DNA of 64,000 nt, taken from Desertivirga xinjiangensis. Its GTDB lineage: Bacteria > Bacteroidota > Bacteroidia > Sphingobacteriales > Sphingobacteriaceae. Below the pieces are notes generated by a model. It saw nothing but the letters and a program-made list of their open reading frames with translations. It was not told the origin of the DNA and made no database searches. The stretch covers positions 248,001 to 312,000 of the forward strand of contig NZ_JAFMZP010000002.1 in the NCBI RefSeq assembly GCF_024436435.1, read 5' to 3'. The position numbers and the translations under genes are program-made. Positions 25,593 through 34,136 of this stretch are shown here, one piece after another; positions within the stretch are counted from its first letter, which is position 1; each line of letters starts with the position of its first letter.

Positions 25593-27020
25593 TCAGTTCT
25601 TAGTAATAAACAGATCATATCCGCTTGCAGCAGGATAAACGTTGCCTCCAAAGCTAAAAGGTGAATAATAGGTTCCGGCAAGGATCTTGTAACCTTTTTT
25701 ATCGATTGCTATCCGTTTTGCTTCTCCGCTTATCGTGCCCAGGTTTTCAGCGCTCTCCGGTAACCCAGAAGCAGAGTACACAGCAGTGAACCCTTGAATG
25801 TTGCTTGTACTGCTTAGCTTGATATCCCCAATGGTTGCTGCAGTATCATAGTATCCTGTAAAATGCAATTTGCCATCGTTCTCAACAAGATCAAAAATAT
25901 ACTGAGCCCCGGGCAATCCCACTTGTGAAGCCCATATAAGAGAGCCATTACCGTTATAACGAGTCAGAAAAGAAGAACCGTGCTGCATAGCCGAAGTAAA
26001 TGAGTGAGAACCGATGCTAATTTGTTCCCGGAAGCTTCCCCCGATGTAAATATCTCCATCCTTATCGACAGCAAGTCCGGGACAGTTTTCAGTAGATGGT
26101 CCCCCAAAGGTGCGTACCCATATCACCTCTCCATCTTCGTCGAATCTCGCCAGGAAGACATCCTGATCGCCATTGTTCGTAAGTGAAAAAGAGCCGATCT
26201 TTTTCTGCCCCTCAAAAGACCCAGCAATTAGCAAATCTCCATTCGGCGCAAACTGCATATTAGAAGGGTAAATTGAACCATGTGTGGTATAGTCCCCGGG
26301 AATAACCCCATATACTTTTCCCCAGTCGAGTGTCCCGGTCTGGTCATAACAGGCGATAAAAAATCCCGACTGATCGTTCACCCCCATGCGGGTATCACTG
26401 AAATAAATATCGTGAAAGAAGTAGCCCGTAACATAAACCTTTCCAGAAGCTGATACCATGATTGAAGTAGGTCTCTCAAACCCAGTACCTGAAATCTGTT
26501 TTACCCATCGCACTTTGCCTTCACGATCCAGACTCGCTAGAAACATATCCGTCATGTTAGGCATTCCGCTCGAGTTATTTAACCTTTTCAGCTCAAGCGA
26601 CATATCACCTATGCGGGTGAGGCCCCGGAAAGTCCCTCCTACGAAAACGTTCCCTTCAGCATCGGCAGCCAGCGTATAACCTTTTTCTTCATGGCTCCCG
26701 CCGAGGAGAGTGGCCCAGATCATTTTTCCGTTTTCATTAAACTTAGCAACATAGGCATCATGATCACCATTTGCCTTGAGGCGAAGGCCCGGACTCATGT
26801 CAAAAAAGAAGCCAGCCCCTCGAACTTTGGTAGAGCTGGTTATGTAAAAATTGTTGGAATTGTCCTGAGCAAGATCCATGTCATAATTTGCCTCGGAGGA
26901 CTGAATGAAAAAACGTTCTTTGAATTGATCCCGCTTCTCGTCTCCTGAATCTTTTTTACAGGACGCGAGGACACTTGTCAAGGTAAGAATAGTGAAGTAG
27001 AATAATTTAGAATGTTTCAT
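25593..27020 (-). CDS. SBBP-repeat beta-propeller lipoprotein
   Basis: 475 residues. A lipoprotein signal (LTLTSVLASC, Cys at about 21) is followed by six or so SBBP-like repeats, each with the pattern D..GN.Y..GSF and a following DxFLARFDExGxVxWxR, typical of beta-propeller repeats of the secreted Bacteroidota type. I choose the ATG at 27020 (MKHSKLF) over the frame start three codons upstream because it gives a standard signal. It should sit on the outer membrane or cell surface and bind something unknown. A hairpin and a -7 box (TATTTTTG, 27045-27038) lie just upstream. Confidence 0.88.
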   Translation of the reverse strand: MKHSKLFYFTILTLTSVLASCKKDSGDEKRDQFKERFFIQSSEANYDMDLAQDNSNNFYITSSTKVRGAGFFFDMSPGLRLKANGDHDAYVAKFNENGKMIWATLLGGSHEEKGYTLAADAEGNVFVGGTFRGLTRIGDMSLELKRLNNSSGMPNMTDMFLASLDREGKVRWVKQISGTGFERPTSIMVSASGKVYVTGYFFHDIYFSDTRMGVNDQSGFFIACYDQTGTLDWGKVYGVIPGDYTTHGSIYPSNMQFAPNGDLLIAGSFEGQKKIGSFSLTNNGDQDVFLARFDEDGEVIWVRTFGGPSTENCPGLAVDKDGDIYIGGSFREQISIGSHSFTSAMQHGSSFLTRYNGNGSLIWASQVGLPGAQYIFDLVENDGKLHFTGYYDTAATIGDIKLSSTSNIQGFTAVYSASGLPESAENLGTISGEAKRIAIDKKGYKILAGTYYSPFSFGGNVYPAASGYDLFITKN

Positions 27021-27051
27021 ATAAAGCAAAATTCTTACAAAAATAAAAGAT

Positions 27052-27090
27052 AAAAAAAAGCATGACAGCCGAATTTTCGGACGCCCTGCT
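27052..27090 (-). terminator. Imperfect hairpin with T8 tract, upstream of the propeller lipoprotein
   Basis: On the minus strand an interrupted stem (AGCA...CCGA / TCGG...TGCT, 27090-27059) is followed by eight T (complement of 27052-27059). No gene lies directly upstream on this strand, so it would end an untranslated RNA or insulate the promoter. The stem has several mismatches. Confidence 0.4.
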
Positions 27091-27311
27091 TTATTTAATA
27101 ACCATAATAGAACTAACTGGCTATTGCTTAATCAGGTTAGCGCTTATGCGAGTGCAGCCTTGTCGCCTGGTTCTTAAAAAGCTTAAAAAAATCCCCCAGA
27201 TACCCGGGAAATTAATCTTTCTTTTATTTTTTTATTTCCAGGTTTCATTTCTATAAATTCTTTCTGCATATTTATACCATTAATAAACCTCGAACCCTAA
27301 AACAGTTGAAA

Positions 27312-28067
27312 ATGAACGCCTCAGCCTTAAAGCAATCCCTAGCCATACTAGTGCTGGCAATCCTTTTTGTTTCTTGCGAAAAACCTGAAACTCCCGCCAA
27401 AGCTGAAACTCCCAATGAAAATGGAACCGTTAAACCAGCAAATGGCAGCATATCATATTTTGCAAAAGCTTCAGGTACAGCCCCAAAAGGATCAAAGACA
27501 AAGACCGCACAAGTTTTAGCAGACTCAACCTATGTGCAGTGGTCTTCTGCATCTATTTTCGTTGAAAAAATATCATTTGTTGGCCGAAATGGCAGTTTGC
27601 TTGATACAACAATTTGGGTAAGGAAAAACCTGGACATTCTTAATACAGATGTTTTGACGGGAGTGTTCAGCTTACCCGCAGGATCCTATCGGGACGTGAA
27701 AGTCAAATTGTTCCTTAGAAAAGCAAATTATCCAGAGTTAGCTTTCAATCTTGGAGGAACATTTATAAGTTACCAGGGAACTCGTGATAGTCTGATAGTG
27801 GCAAGTTCATTGCCCTTTGAAGCAGATTTGGCGGTCAACGACATTATTATTAATGCTTCTGATAGCTATAAAGTAGTGTTCAACTTTAATCTCGACAAAG
27901 TATTAGCAGGGATTTCGATGGGCACGCTCCAATCATTAAATCCCCATGTCACAGAAGGTAAAAGAATCTATACAATCTGGAAGGGTGGACCTCAGGACGT
28001 ACCATTTTTCAACCAGGTTGCTGAAAATTGGCAGACTGTGGCAAGCGCTGTGATTTCCAAACAGTAA
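27312..28067 (+). CDS. Lipoprotein, DUF4382-like
   Basis: About 251 residues with a lipobox (LAILFVSC) at the N-terminus and a Pro/Thr/Glu-rich linker. The body (about 65-250) has the pattern of DUF4382-like domains: ASIFVEKISFVG, then a long LDIL..VLTGVFSLPAGSYRDVKVKL block and a strand-rich C-terminus. Function unknown; periplasmic or surface location is expected. The ATG at 27312 is preferred to the TTG at 27306. It is the first of several genes in the same direction (28076, 28305, 28732). Confidence 0.82.
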   Translation: MNASALKQSLAILVLAILFVSCEKPETPAKAETPNENGTVKPANGSISYFAKASGTAPKGSKTKTAQVLADSTYVQWSSASIFVEKISFVGRNGSLLDTTIWVRKNLDILNTDVLTGVFSLPAGSYRDVKVKLFLRKANYPELAFNLGGTFISYQGTRDSLIVASSLPFEADLAVNDIIINASDSYKVVFNFNLDKVLAGISMGTLQSLNPHVTEGKRIYTIWKGGPQDVPFFNQVAENWQTVASAVISKQ

Positions 28068-28075
28068 TTTATCAC

Positions 28076-28273
28076 ATGGAAAATCTATATCCTCCTCAAC
28101 CTGGTGATATTAATGAAGAGATAAGCAAGCCTAGTGCGGCCTTTAAAAAGGAGGTAGTAAAAGTTTTTTTCCTTTGCGTGCTGTTTTTGTTATGGTACCT
28201 GGTCCTTCTGGCTGCAACCGTGGGTATTGCCTTTTTAATTGGCTTCCTGGCCGTACTGCTCGCCATGAGGTGA
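28076..28273 (+). CDS. Small membrane protein, hypothetical
   Basis: 65 residues. A short polar N-terminus (MENLYPPQPGDIN) is followed by two close hydrophobic segments covering about 28-64. It lies 8 bp after the preceding lipoprotein and is probably cotranscribed with it. Nothing in it identifies a function. Confidence 0.5.
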   Translation: MENLYPPQPGDINEEISKPSAAFKKEVVKVFFLCVLFLLWYLVLLAATVGIAFLIGFLAVLLAMR

Positions 28274-28304
28274 TATCAGCCTGTTTAACCAATTATACCA
28301 GGAA

Positions 28305-28658
28305 TTGAGTAATGCTTATACTCAATTACCTTTTGACGTTATTAACGGGCTGGTGTCCCGGATTCTCGAAAAGGAAAAGCAGATGAAAGAGCGGATGCAT
28401 GAAATACTTAAGGACGAAAGTATCCTACAAATCCCCGCCTTTAAGAATGATTTAGATGTAATCCGGCGGTTATGTGATAGCAATCATTCATATTTCGCGG
28501 AAGGCGGATACCTTAATGAAGAGCTCGACCTGCTGAATGAAGCTTCCAACGCATTTGTAAATTTCAGTACCGGTTATAACTATGAGCTTAAGAAGCTCGC
28601 GCTGGAATGTCAGGTCAAATTTCTAAAGCCTGAAGCCGCCGGAATTCAGACTGGATAG
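28305..28658 (+). CDS. Hypothetical all-helical protein
   Basis: 117 residues from a TTG start, though the helical, polar sequence extends upstream without any stop back to 28269, so the true start could be elsewhere. It appears all-helical (VSRILEKEKQMKERMHEIL, EELDLLNEASNAFVNF) with no signal peptide. No family recognised. It follows the small membrane protein by about 30 bp and may act with it. Confidence 0.5.
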   Translation: MSNAYTQLPFDVINGLVSRILEKEKQMKERMHEILKDESILQIPAFKNDLDVIRRLCDSNHSYFAEGGYLNEELDLLNEASNAFVNFSTGYNYELKKLALECQVKFLKPEAAGIQTG

Positions 28659-28731
28659 ATGAAATACATACCATAATGTTGCGTTTTTCTGTCGCTTGCC
28701 GTATCGTAAAAGAACATAGATTCTAACATAC

Positions 28732-29259
28732 ATGAATAAAACCCTGCATCTGCTTTCAATCCTGGCACTGCTTTTTGTCGGATTCATTTCAGGTTGTCAG
28801 AAGTCTGACAAAAAAGCCCCATGTGAAGAACTTATTAGTGAGGCTGCCCCGACCTATATTTTTGTCAAAGTTGTTGATAAGCAAACAGGAGCGAACATCA
28901 TAGCGTCAAACAACCTGACAAGCAACGAAGTGAAAGTTACAGTTGGACAAACTACGGAACAACTTGCACCGCAAAACTGGCGTATCACTACAAACGCCAG
29001 TACTTCACCCTATTACAGCGTTCTGCAGCTACTGGCCTTGCCGGCAGGAGAGGGGCAGTATATCCGTAAAATTACGCTGGGGAACTTTGGTGATATAACG
29101 CTGAATTATAAAGTCAGCAAAAAAGAAAACACCAGTGACTCACCCTGTAGTTCCCAATATTACTATTCCGTTTCTGAAGTCAGCATTACAGATCATCCCT
29201 TTGAGCTCTTAAAGATCCAGGGCCAGGATGTTCCAAATTTTCTGGTTGTTGCCTTGTAA
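28732..29259 (+). CDS. Hypothetical lipoprotein
   Basis: 175 residues with a lipobox (FVGFISGC, Cys at about 22) and a strand-rich body containing a Cys pair (PCEEL and SPCSSQYYY), possibly a disulfide. No family recognised. It likely forms a Greek-key or carboxypeptidase-regulatory-like fold (TYIFVKVVDKQTGANI), but this is a weak impression. It is transcribed in the same direction as the Crp-like gene that follows 71 bp downstream. Confidence 0.65.
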   Translation: MNKTLHLLSILALLFVGFISGCQKSDKKAPCEELISEAAPTYIFVKVVDKQTGANIIASNNLTSNEVKVTVGQTTEQLAPQNWRITTNASTSPYYSVLQLLALPAGEGQYIRKITLGNFGDITLNYKVSKKENTSDSPCSSQYYYSVSEVSITDHPFELLKIQGQDVPNFLVVAL

Positions 29260-29329
29260 TGATAGGAGAACAGCTTTCCTGAAGTATTACTCAGGGTCAA
29301 ACTTCAATAACCAGATCTTATTCAGAGCG

Positions 29330-29914
29330 ATGAGTCCGAAAAGTATACCCAATATCCTTGCAGGTATCCGGAAATATTATCCGGTTCCCGAAGCCTCTAT
29401 GGCTCAACTGGTGTCATATCTGGAGCATGGAGATTACCTCCGGGGTGATTTGCTCATTCGTAAAGGCGTTAGAAACAGGTATGTTTACTTTATCGAAAAC
29501 GGCTGTACCCGGACGTATATCATAGCCAAAGGAAAAGACATCACCAATTGGTTTAGCTGTGAAGGGGATATTACTTTTTCTTCGTCATCACTTTACCATG
29601 ACGCACCTCCTTTTGAATACGTTGAGGTCTTAGAAAAATCTACCATATTTACAATCAGTATTGAAAACCTGGAAAAACTATTATTGTCAGACATTCATCT
29701 AACCAACTGGTCTAGAACTATTCACCAGGAAGTACTATTAAAAATGCAAACGCTCCGGCTCGACAGGCTATCCCTGTCAGCCAAAGAACGTTATGATAAA
29801 TTCTGCAGGGAAAATCCGGTTTTGTTAAACCGTGTAAATCTGGGCCATATCGCTTCCTATCTTGGAATTTCCCAGCAATATCTTAGTAACCTCAGAGGCG
29901 ATCACCGATTTTAA
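29330..29914 (+). CDS. Crp/Fnr-family transcriptional regulator
   Basis: 194 residues. A cyclic-nucleotide-binding-like beta roll (about 25-130) contains GDYLRGDLLIRKGVRNRYVYFIENGCTR, followed by a long dimer helix and a short helix-turn-helix (VNLGHIASYLGISQQYLSNLRGD). The frame extends upstream to 29228 but the ATG at 29330 gives the conserved start. Bacteroidota members of this family often regulate stress or redox genes and may not bind cAMP. No obvious target is adjacent. Confidence 0.88.
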   Translation: MSPKSIPNILAGIRKYYPVPEASMAQLVSYLEHGDYLRGDLLIRKGVRNRYVYFIENGCTRTYIIAKGKDITNWFSCEGDITFSSSSLYHDAPPFEYVEVLEKSTIFTISIENLEKLLLSDIHLTNWSRTIHQEVLLKMQTLRLDRLSLSAKERYDKFCRENPVLLNRVNLGHIASYLGISQQYLSNLRGDHRF

Positions 29915-29972
29915 GATAGATTAAAAAAACTTCTTGTCGCTAAGCTTAAATTTGCCGGAGCAATAATATTCA

Positions 29973-30566
29973 ATGAAATCAGAACTAGAAAAATGTCTTG
30001 CAGGCGAGCAATTTAATACTTCCGATCCAGAGATACAGGTTATAATTCACCGCGCCAGAAGTCTTACAAAAGAATACAATCAAACCGCCAGTACAGATAG
30101 TGTGAAACGGCAGGACTTATTGTCTATGCTGTTTGATCGTCTTGGAAGCAACGTAAATGTCGACACCCCATTCTACTGCGACTATGGAAGACATATTTCT
30201 ATAGGGAGTAATGTTATTATCAATATTAACTGCACTTTCGTAGATTGTAACAGGATCGAGATCGGCAACAACGTGCTGATCGCTTCCAACGTACAAATCT
30301 ACACTGCTACACACCCTGTGGGGATTAATGAAAGGTTGGTAGAGGGATGGGTGGAAGGACATGAGAATCCCTTTTTTCGTACATATGCACTACCCGTAAA
30401 GATAGAAGATAATGTATGGATCGGCGGGGGCGTTGTCATCCTGCCCGGAGTAACCATTGGCAAAAACACAGTAATAGGTGCAGGAAGTGTGGTAACCAAG
30501 TCTATTCCCGAAAACAGCGTCGCTTACGGAAACCCTTGTCGCGTGGTGCGCTCAATAGATAAGTAA
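29973..30566 (+). CDS. Sugar O-acetyltransferase (LacA/Maa-like, left-handed beta helix)
   Basis: 197 residues with an N-terminal Mac-like helical domain and hexapeptide repeats (IGSNVIININCTFVDCN, IGNNVLIASNVQIYTATHP, VWIGGGVVILPGVTIG, NTVIGAGSVVTKSIP). The active-site His is in TATHP. Such enzymes acetylate maltose, galactosides or other small sugars using acetyl-CoA. The start ATG fits the family. The stop overlaps the ATG of the HAD gene by one base (TAATG), so the two are coupled. Confidence 0.94.
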   Translation: MKSELEKCLAGEQFNTSDPEIQVIIHRARSLTKEYNQTASTDSVKRQDLLSMLFDRLGSNVNVDTPFYCDYGRHISIGSNVIININCTFVDCNRIEIGNNVLIASNVQIYTATHPVGINERLVEGWVEGHENPFFRTYALPVKIEDNVWIGGGVVILPGVTIGKNTVIGAGSVVTKSIPENSVAYGNPCRVVRSIDK

Positions 30567-31204
30567 TGGAAGTTAAAGCAGTAATATTCGACCTCGATGG
30601 CACAATAGCCAACACCCTTCCACTTTGCATTTCAGCATTCAGAGCGGCGATAGAACCTTTAATCCGGCGCTCCTTGTCTGATGATGAGATTATAGCAACC
30701 TTCGGTCCATCCGAGGAAGGCACCATAATGGCTTTGGCGCCTGATTTTTATGATGAAGGTGTATCTGCTTATCTACGAAACTACCAGGATTTGCATCACA
30801 ACTGTCCCCATCCCTTCGAAGGCATGCCCGGGATATTGGAAACACTAACAAGAAAAAATATCCCGATTGCAATGGTCACGGGGAAAGGGAAGCACAGCGC
30901 TGATATATCTCTTAGACATTTTTCACTCACCAAATACTTTTCGATCATTGAAACCGGTTCACCCGCGGGCCCAGGAAAAGTGCAGGGCATTCGGGCGGTA
31001 CTAAATAAGTGGAACAACATCAATAAAAACAATGTGATCTATGTGGGTGATGCACCCAGCGATATCACAGCCTGTCGGGAAGCCGGTGTTCCGGTTGTGG
31101 CTGCGGCCTGGGCGAGCACAGCCCAACCGGAAGTGCTAAGGTCAATGAAGCCGGATGAGTTGTTTCTAACCGTTGACGACTTTAAGGCCTGGCTCAATTG
31201 TTAG
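30566..31204 (+). CDS. HAD-superfamily hydrolase (phosphoglycolate phosphatase-like)
   Basis: 212 residues with the HAD motifs: I, FDLDGTIANTL with the nucleophilic Asp; II, AMVTGKGKHS; III, the Lys in GPGKVQG; IV, VIYVGDAPSDITACREAG. The cap between I and II is of the helical C1 type, as in Gph and beta-phosphoglucomutase. The substrate is unknown. Translational coupling to the O-acetyltransferase suggests a shared sugar phosphate pathway, but this is an inference. Confidence 0.92.
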   Translation: MEVKAVIFDLDGTIANTLPLCISAFRAAIEPLIRRSLSDDEIIATFGPSEEGTIMALAPDFYDEGVSAYLRNYQDLHHNCPHPFEGMPGILETLTRKNIPIAMVTGKGKHSADISLRHFSLTKYFSIIETGSPAGPGKVQGIRAVLNKWNNINKNNVIYVGDAPSDITACREAGVPVVAAAWASTAQPEVLRSMKPDELFLTVDDFKAWLNC

Positions 31205-31255
31205 ATCAGTATTGCTTGCAAATTATTATGATTAATTATTGCGGAGTTGGTGAAA

Positions 31256-32203
31256 TTACTTGTCAATCCATGCAACCCGTTGTACCGAATGATGGGCTGA
31301 GGAGATGATTTTCTCATATAACGCAGGTTTTCTCGCGTTCTTATAACGATATCCTCCCGACAGTGCAAGCAACTCATGGTCCAATTCTGCAAGGGCAAAC
31401 TCATTTCCAAGACTTCTGCATTCCGCAATAATTTCACCAAACGGATTTAGTATCATTGAACAGCCGTTTTTCAGCTGATCATCATCCATCCCAATGGGAT
31501 TAGAGAAAACAACAAATACTCCGTTATCATATGCACGTGCTGGCAGCCATTTCATCAGCCAATTGCGCCCTTTGTCTCCATCAAATTCCGAGCGAAGTAT
31601 TTCCGCATTCGTTGCTTTGTTCAGCCAGAGAGAAGCGTCAACGAAACCGGCTCCAGGCCTTGGAGAAGGAGTGCACATGGTAACGTGCGGCATAAAAACA
31701 ATCTCTGCACCCATAAGTACGGTGGCTCTGACATTCTCTATAATGTTGTTGTCGTAGCATATTAGAATGCCGCACTTCCATCCCTTAATATCAAAAACAG
31801 TATAGCTGTCGCCCGGCAGGAGAGCAGGGTTTATAAAAGGATGTAATTTGCGGTGCTTCGCAATTAGGCCATTACCATCGACGCATACATAAGCCTTATA
31901 GAGATTATCCTGTTCGTCTTTCTCAAACAATCCCGCTAAGATGATAATATTGTTTTTCTTCGCCATGGCAACCAGTGCAGATACCGTCGGCCCGTTGGGA
32001 ATGCTTTCAGACAAGTTAAGCAGTTCCTGTTTATTTAATTTTCTTGCAAAACTATAGCCCGTAACAGAGCATTCATGAAACGAAATTACCTCTGCACCGG
32101 CGGCGGAAGCCTGTTCAACCATTTTATTTATCACCGAAAGGTTGTAGTTTTTATCGCCACTCGCATTCTCGAACTGTGCAGTTGCTATCTTTAAATTTTT
32201 CAT
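31256..32203 (-). CDS. Nitrilase-superfamily carbon-nitrogen hydrolase
   Basis: 315 residues with the Glu-Lys-Cys triad of the nitrilase fold: Glu in FHECSVTGYSF (about 45), Lys in KHRKLHPF, and Cys in CGILICYDNNI. It resembles beta-ureidopropionase or N-carbamoylputrescine amidase relatives. The substrate is unknown. I choose ATG 32203 (MKNLKIATAQFENASG) over the TTG at 32218. It lies 80 bp after the AraC gene on the same strand and probably shares an operon with it and the small secreted peptide. Confidence 0.92.
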   Translation of the reverse strand: MKNLKIATAQFENASGDKNYNLSVINKMVEQASAAGAEVISFHECSVTGYSFARKLNKQELLNLSESIPNGPTVSALVAMAKKNNIIILAGLFEKDEQDNLYKAYVCVDGNGLIAKHRKLHPFINPALLPGDSYTVFDIKGWKCGILICYDNNIIENVRATVLMGAEIVFMPHVTMCTPSPRPGAGFVDASLWLNKATNAEILRSEFDGDKGRNWLMKWLPARAYDNGVFVVFSNPIGMDDDQLKNGCSMILNPFGEIIAECRSLGNEFALAELDHELLALSGGYRYKNARKPALYEKIISSAHHSVQRVAWIDK

Positions 32204-32283
32204 ATTTTTTTTCGCCAAAGTTATCTCTGGGAGAAGTATGCGTATTGGAAATTTCCGACAAAAACTATCTCTTTCAGCAGCGA

Positions 32284-33078
32284 TTAGTGGCAGAAAAGGT
32301 TTAAAGCGAGGGGGTCTGCACCCGAAAGATAGCTTAACGGCGTTGTACCTGTCATGGCTCTGAAATGATTGTTAAGGTGCGCCTGATCATAATAACCTGC
32401 GTGTAATGCACATCTCGTTGGAGAGTGGTCATGCCCCGAGCTTCTTAAGAGCTTAAGGAAGTGTGTCATCCGAAGGATCCCGCTAAACTGCTTTGGAGAT
32501 ATTCCAATCTCATAGTGGAACCGTCTCTGTAATTGGCGCTCAGTGGTCGGCAGATGACGGAGAAGCTCTTTCCCCCTGATGTTTCCATGATGCAAACGAA
32601 TCAGGTCAATACAGCCGCTAACAATCTTGTCGGCTAATATGGATTTATTCTGGATTTGAGTTAAGAAGTCCTCGAATTCAGCAATGATGCCGTTACAATT
32701 GCCAGCTTTGTTATTCATAGCCTTAATTGCATCATATGCAGGAAACAAATCACTAAAATGAAAAATCCGGTTCTTCAGTTTGGATGCGTTTAGTGAAGTC
32801 AGTACCGCAAGGGCATAGGGTTGCAGAACGGCAATGATCATTCCGGAGCAATCCAGTGCGGGTATGTCAATATACTTGTCAAAAATTCCGTATACCAGAA
32901 GCTCTCCCATTTTCCCGGGTCCGTCAGGGAAATAAGGCAAAGCTGAGTCTTCCTTTGGTATGATAATACCGGGACTACCGTCAGTAAAAAAACGCATGGG
33001 TCCTTTATAACTTCCCGGATGGTAGATGAGGTAATGGCGTACTAAATGACTGACTTCTTGTGATGGTGCTATCTGCAT
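32284..33078 (-). CDS. AraC-family transcriptional regulator (DUF6597-type N-terminus)
   Basis: 264 residues. The N-terminal half starts SQEVSHLVRHYLIYHP, a DUF6597-like sensor; the C-terminal part has AraC helix-turn-helix segments (LLRHLPTTERQLQRRFHYEIGISPKQFSGILRM, then HAGYYDQAHLNNHFRAMTGTTPLSYL). It probably controls the nitrilase gene downstream. A paralogue is at 17141-17905. The ATG at 33078 lies 5 bp after the stop of the small secreted-peptide frame. Confidence 0.93.
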   Translation of the reverse strand: MQIAPSQEVSHLVRHYLIYHPGSYKGPMRFFTDGSPGIIIPKEDSALPYFPDGPGKMGELLVYGIFDKYIDIPALDCSGMIIAVLQPYALAVLTSLNASKLKNRIFHFSDLFPAYDAIKAMNNKAGNCNGIIAEFEDFLTQIQNKSILADKIVSGCIDLIRLHHGNIRGKELLRHLPTTERQLQRRFHYEIGISPKQFSGILRMTHFLKLLRSSGHDHSPTRCALHAGYYDQAHLNNHFRAMTGTTPLSYLSGADPLALNLFCH

Positions 33079-33083
33079 AAGTT

Positions 33084-33248
33084 TTAATGTAAACTAATAG
33101 CTCTATCTAATTCGCGAATAGTATCGTATAATTTACTTGACGAAGGTTGATACGGTTTTGAAACATACCTGTCGCTGCTTGTCTGGCTTTTAACAGCACC
33201 TATCGAAACCAGGTAGAATAAAATTAGGGTAATGGCCTTGTTTTCCAT
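33084..33248 (-). CDS. Small secreted peptide, 54 residues
   Basis: The frame from ATG 33248 to TAA 33084 encodes 54 residues: a signal-peptide-like N-terminus (MENKAITLILFYLVSIGAV, then KSQ) and a polar tail (SSDRYVSKPYQPSSSKLYD). The stop is five bases before the AraC ATG, a spacing typical of operon partners. There is no recognisable family and no independent codon evidence; it could be a chance frame, but the signal peptide and position argue for it. Confidence 0.5.
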   Translation of the reverse strand: MENKAITLILFYLVSIGAVKSQTSSDRYVSKPYQPSSSKLYDTIRELDRAISLH

Positions 33249-33408
33249 AAATATTCGACAAATGATGTTTTCAATTGTTACAGAGCATCAGAATGTGCAC
33301 TAGTATTTACATGATTGGACACATGCGCGACGTGTGTACACGGGCAAACACTCCTGGTCTTGTCTTTTTTGTTAACATTAAATAATGATTAGCTTAATGC
33401 TGTCAGAA

Positions 33409-33416
33409 TAATTTTG
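33409..33416 (+). promoter_or_regulatory. -7 box of the first PUL sigma gene
   Basis: TAATTTTG matches TAnnTTTG exactly and ends 10 bp before the ATG, so the mRNA should have a very short leader. No TTTG at the usual distance upstream is seen. Confidence 0.4.
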
Positions 33417-33426
33417 TTTTTGAGTT

Positions 33427-34023
33427 ATGTCTGATAATTTTTCCGGTATCTCTGAAGAAAATCGCTTGTTTTCCTTGTTATGTGAAGGGAATAAAGAGGC
33501 TTTTGATAAGATCTATAAGCTTTATTGGAAAAAGTTGTTTGTATACCTGGTAAAGGTGATCCAGGACAAAGAAGCAGCGCAGGATATCGTTCAGGAGATT
33601 TTTGTTTCCTTATGGCTGCGCAGGGATAGCATTCCACACTCTACCACACTAGCAGGTTACCTTTTTACGGCAGCCCGCTTCAAAGGTATCAGCCATATAC
33701 AAGCCTCTGCTAACAAAACCAAACATCTGGACAATCTCATAAAATATTATTCTGAGCAGCGTGATGTGGTTAATGAAGAATATGCCGCCAAAGAACTAAA
33801 TCTAGTATTGAATAAGGAAATCGAAAAGCTACCACCCAAAATGAGGGAAGTATTCGTCTTAAGCCGAAAGGAAAATTTAAGCTACAAGGAAATATCTGAA
33901 AAACTGAATATTTCAGACAAAACTGTTAAAAAGCAGATTAACAATGCCTTAAAGCACTTTAAATTAATCCTCAATGAAGGCTCCTTTTACCAGATATTAG
34001 TGCTAGGGTCTTACCTGCTTTAG
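33427..34023 (+). CDS. ECF RNA polymerase sigma-70 factor (FecI-like) of the polysaccharide locus
   Basis: 198 residues with sigma region 2 (DKIYKLYWKKLFVYLVKVIQDKEAAQDIVQEIFVSLW) and region 4 (MREVFVLSRKENLSYKEISEKLNISDKTVKKQINNALKHF). It resembles the Bacteroidales-type FecI family. It is directly followed by fecR and susC, so it should drive the susC-susD operon when the receptor signals through FecR. Confidence 0.95.
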   Translation: MSDNFSGISEENRLFSLLCEGNKEAFDKIYKLYWKKLFVYLVKVIQDKEAAQDIVQEIFVSLWLRRDSIPHSTTLAGYLFTAARFKGISHIQASANKTKHLDNLIKYYSEQRDVVNEEYAAKELNLVLNKEIEKLPPKMREVFVLSRKENLSYKEISEKLNISDKTVKKQINNALKHFKLILNEGSFYQILVLGSYLL

Positions 34024-34136
34024 CCCTATTGACAAAAAATCTTACCAATTGCCTGAAATTTCCTTCTTTTGCTCTAAATATTTTTTTCAAATGGGTCTAC
34101 TACCAAAGGCTATTTTTGGAGATATTTATAATAAAC

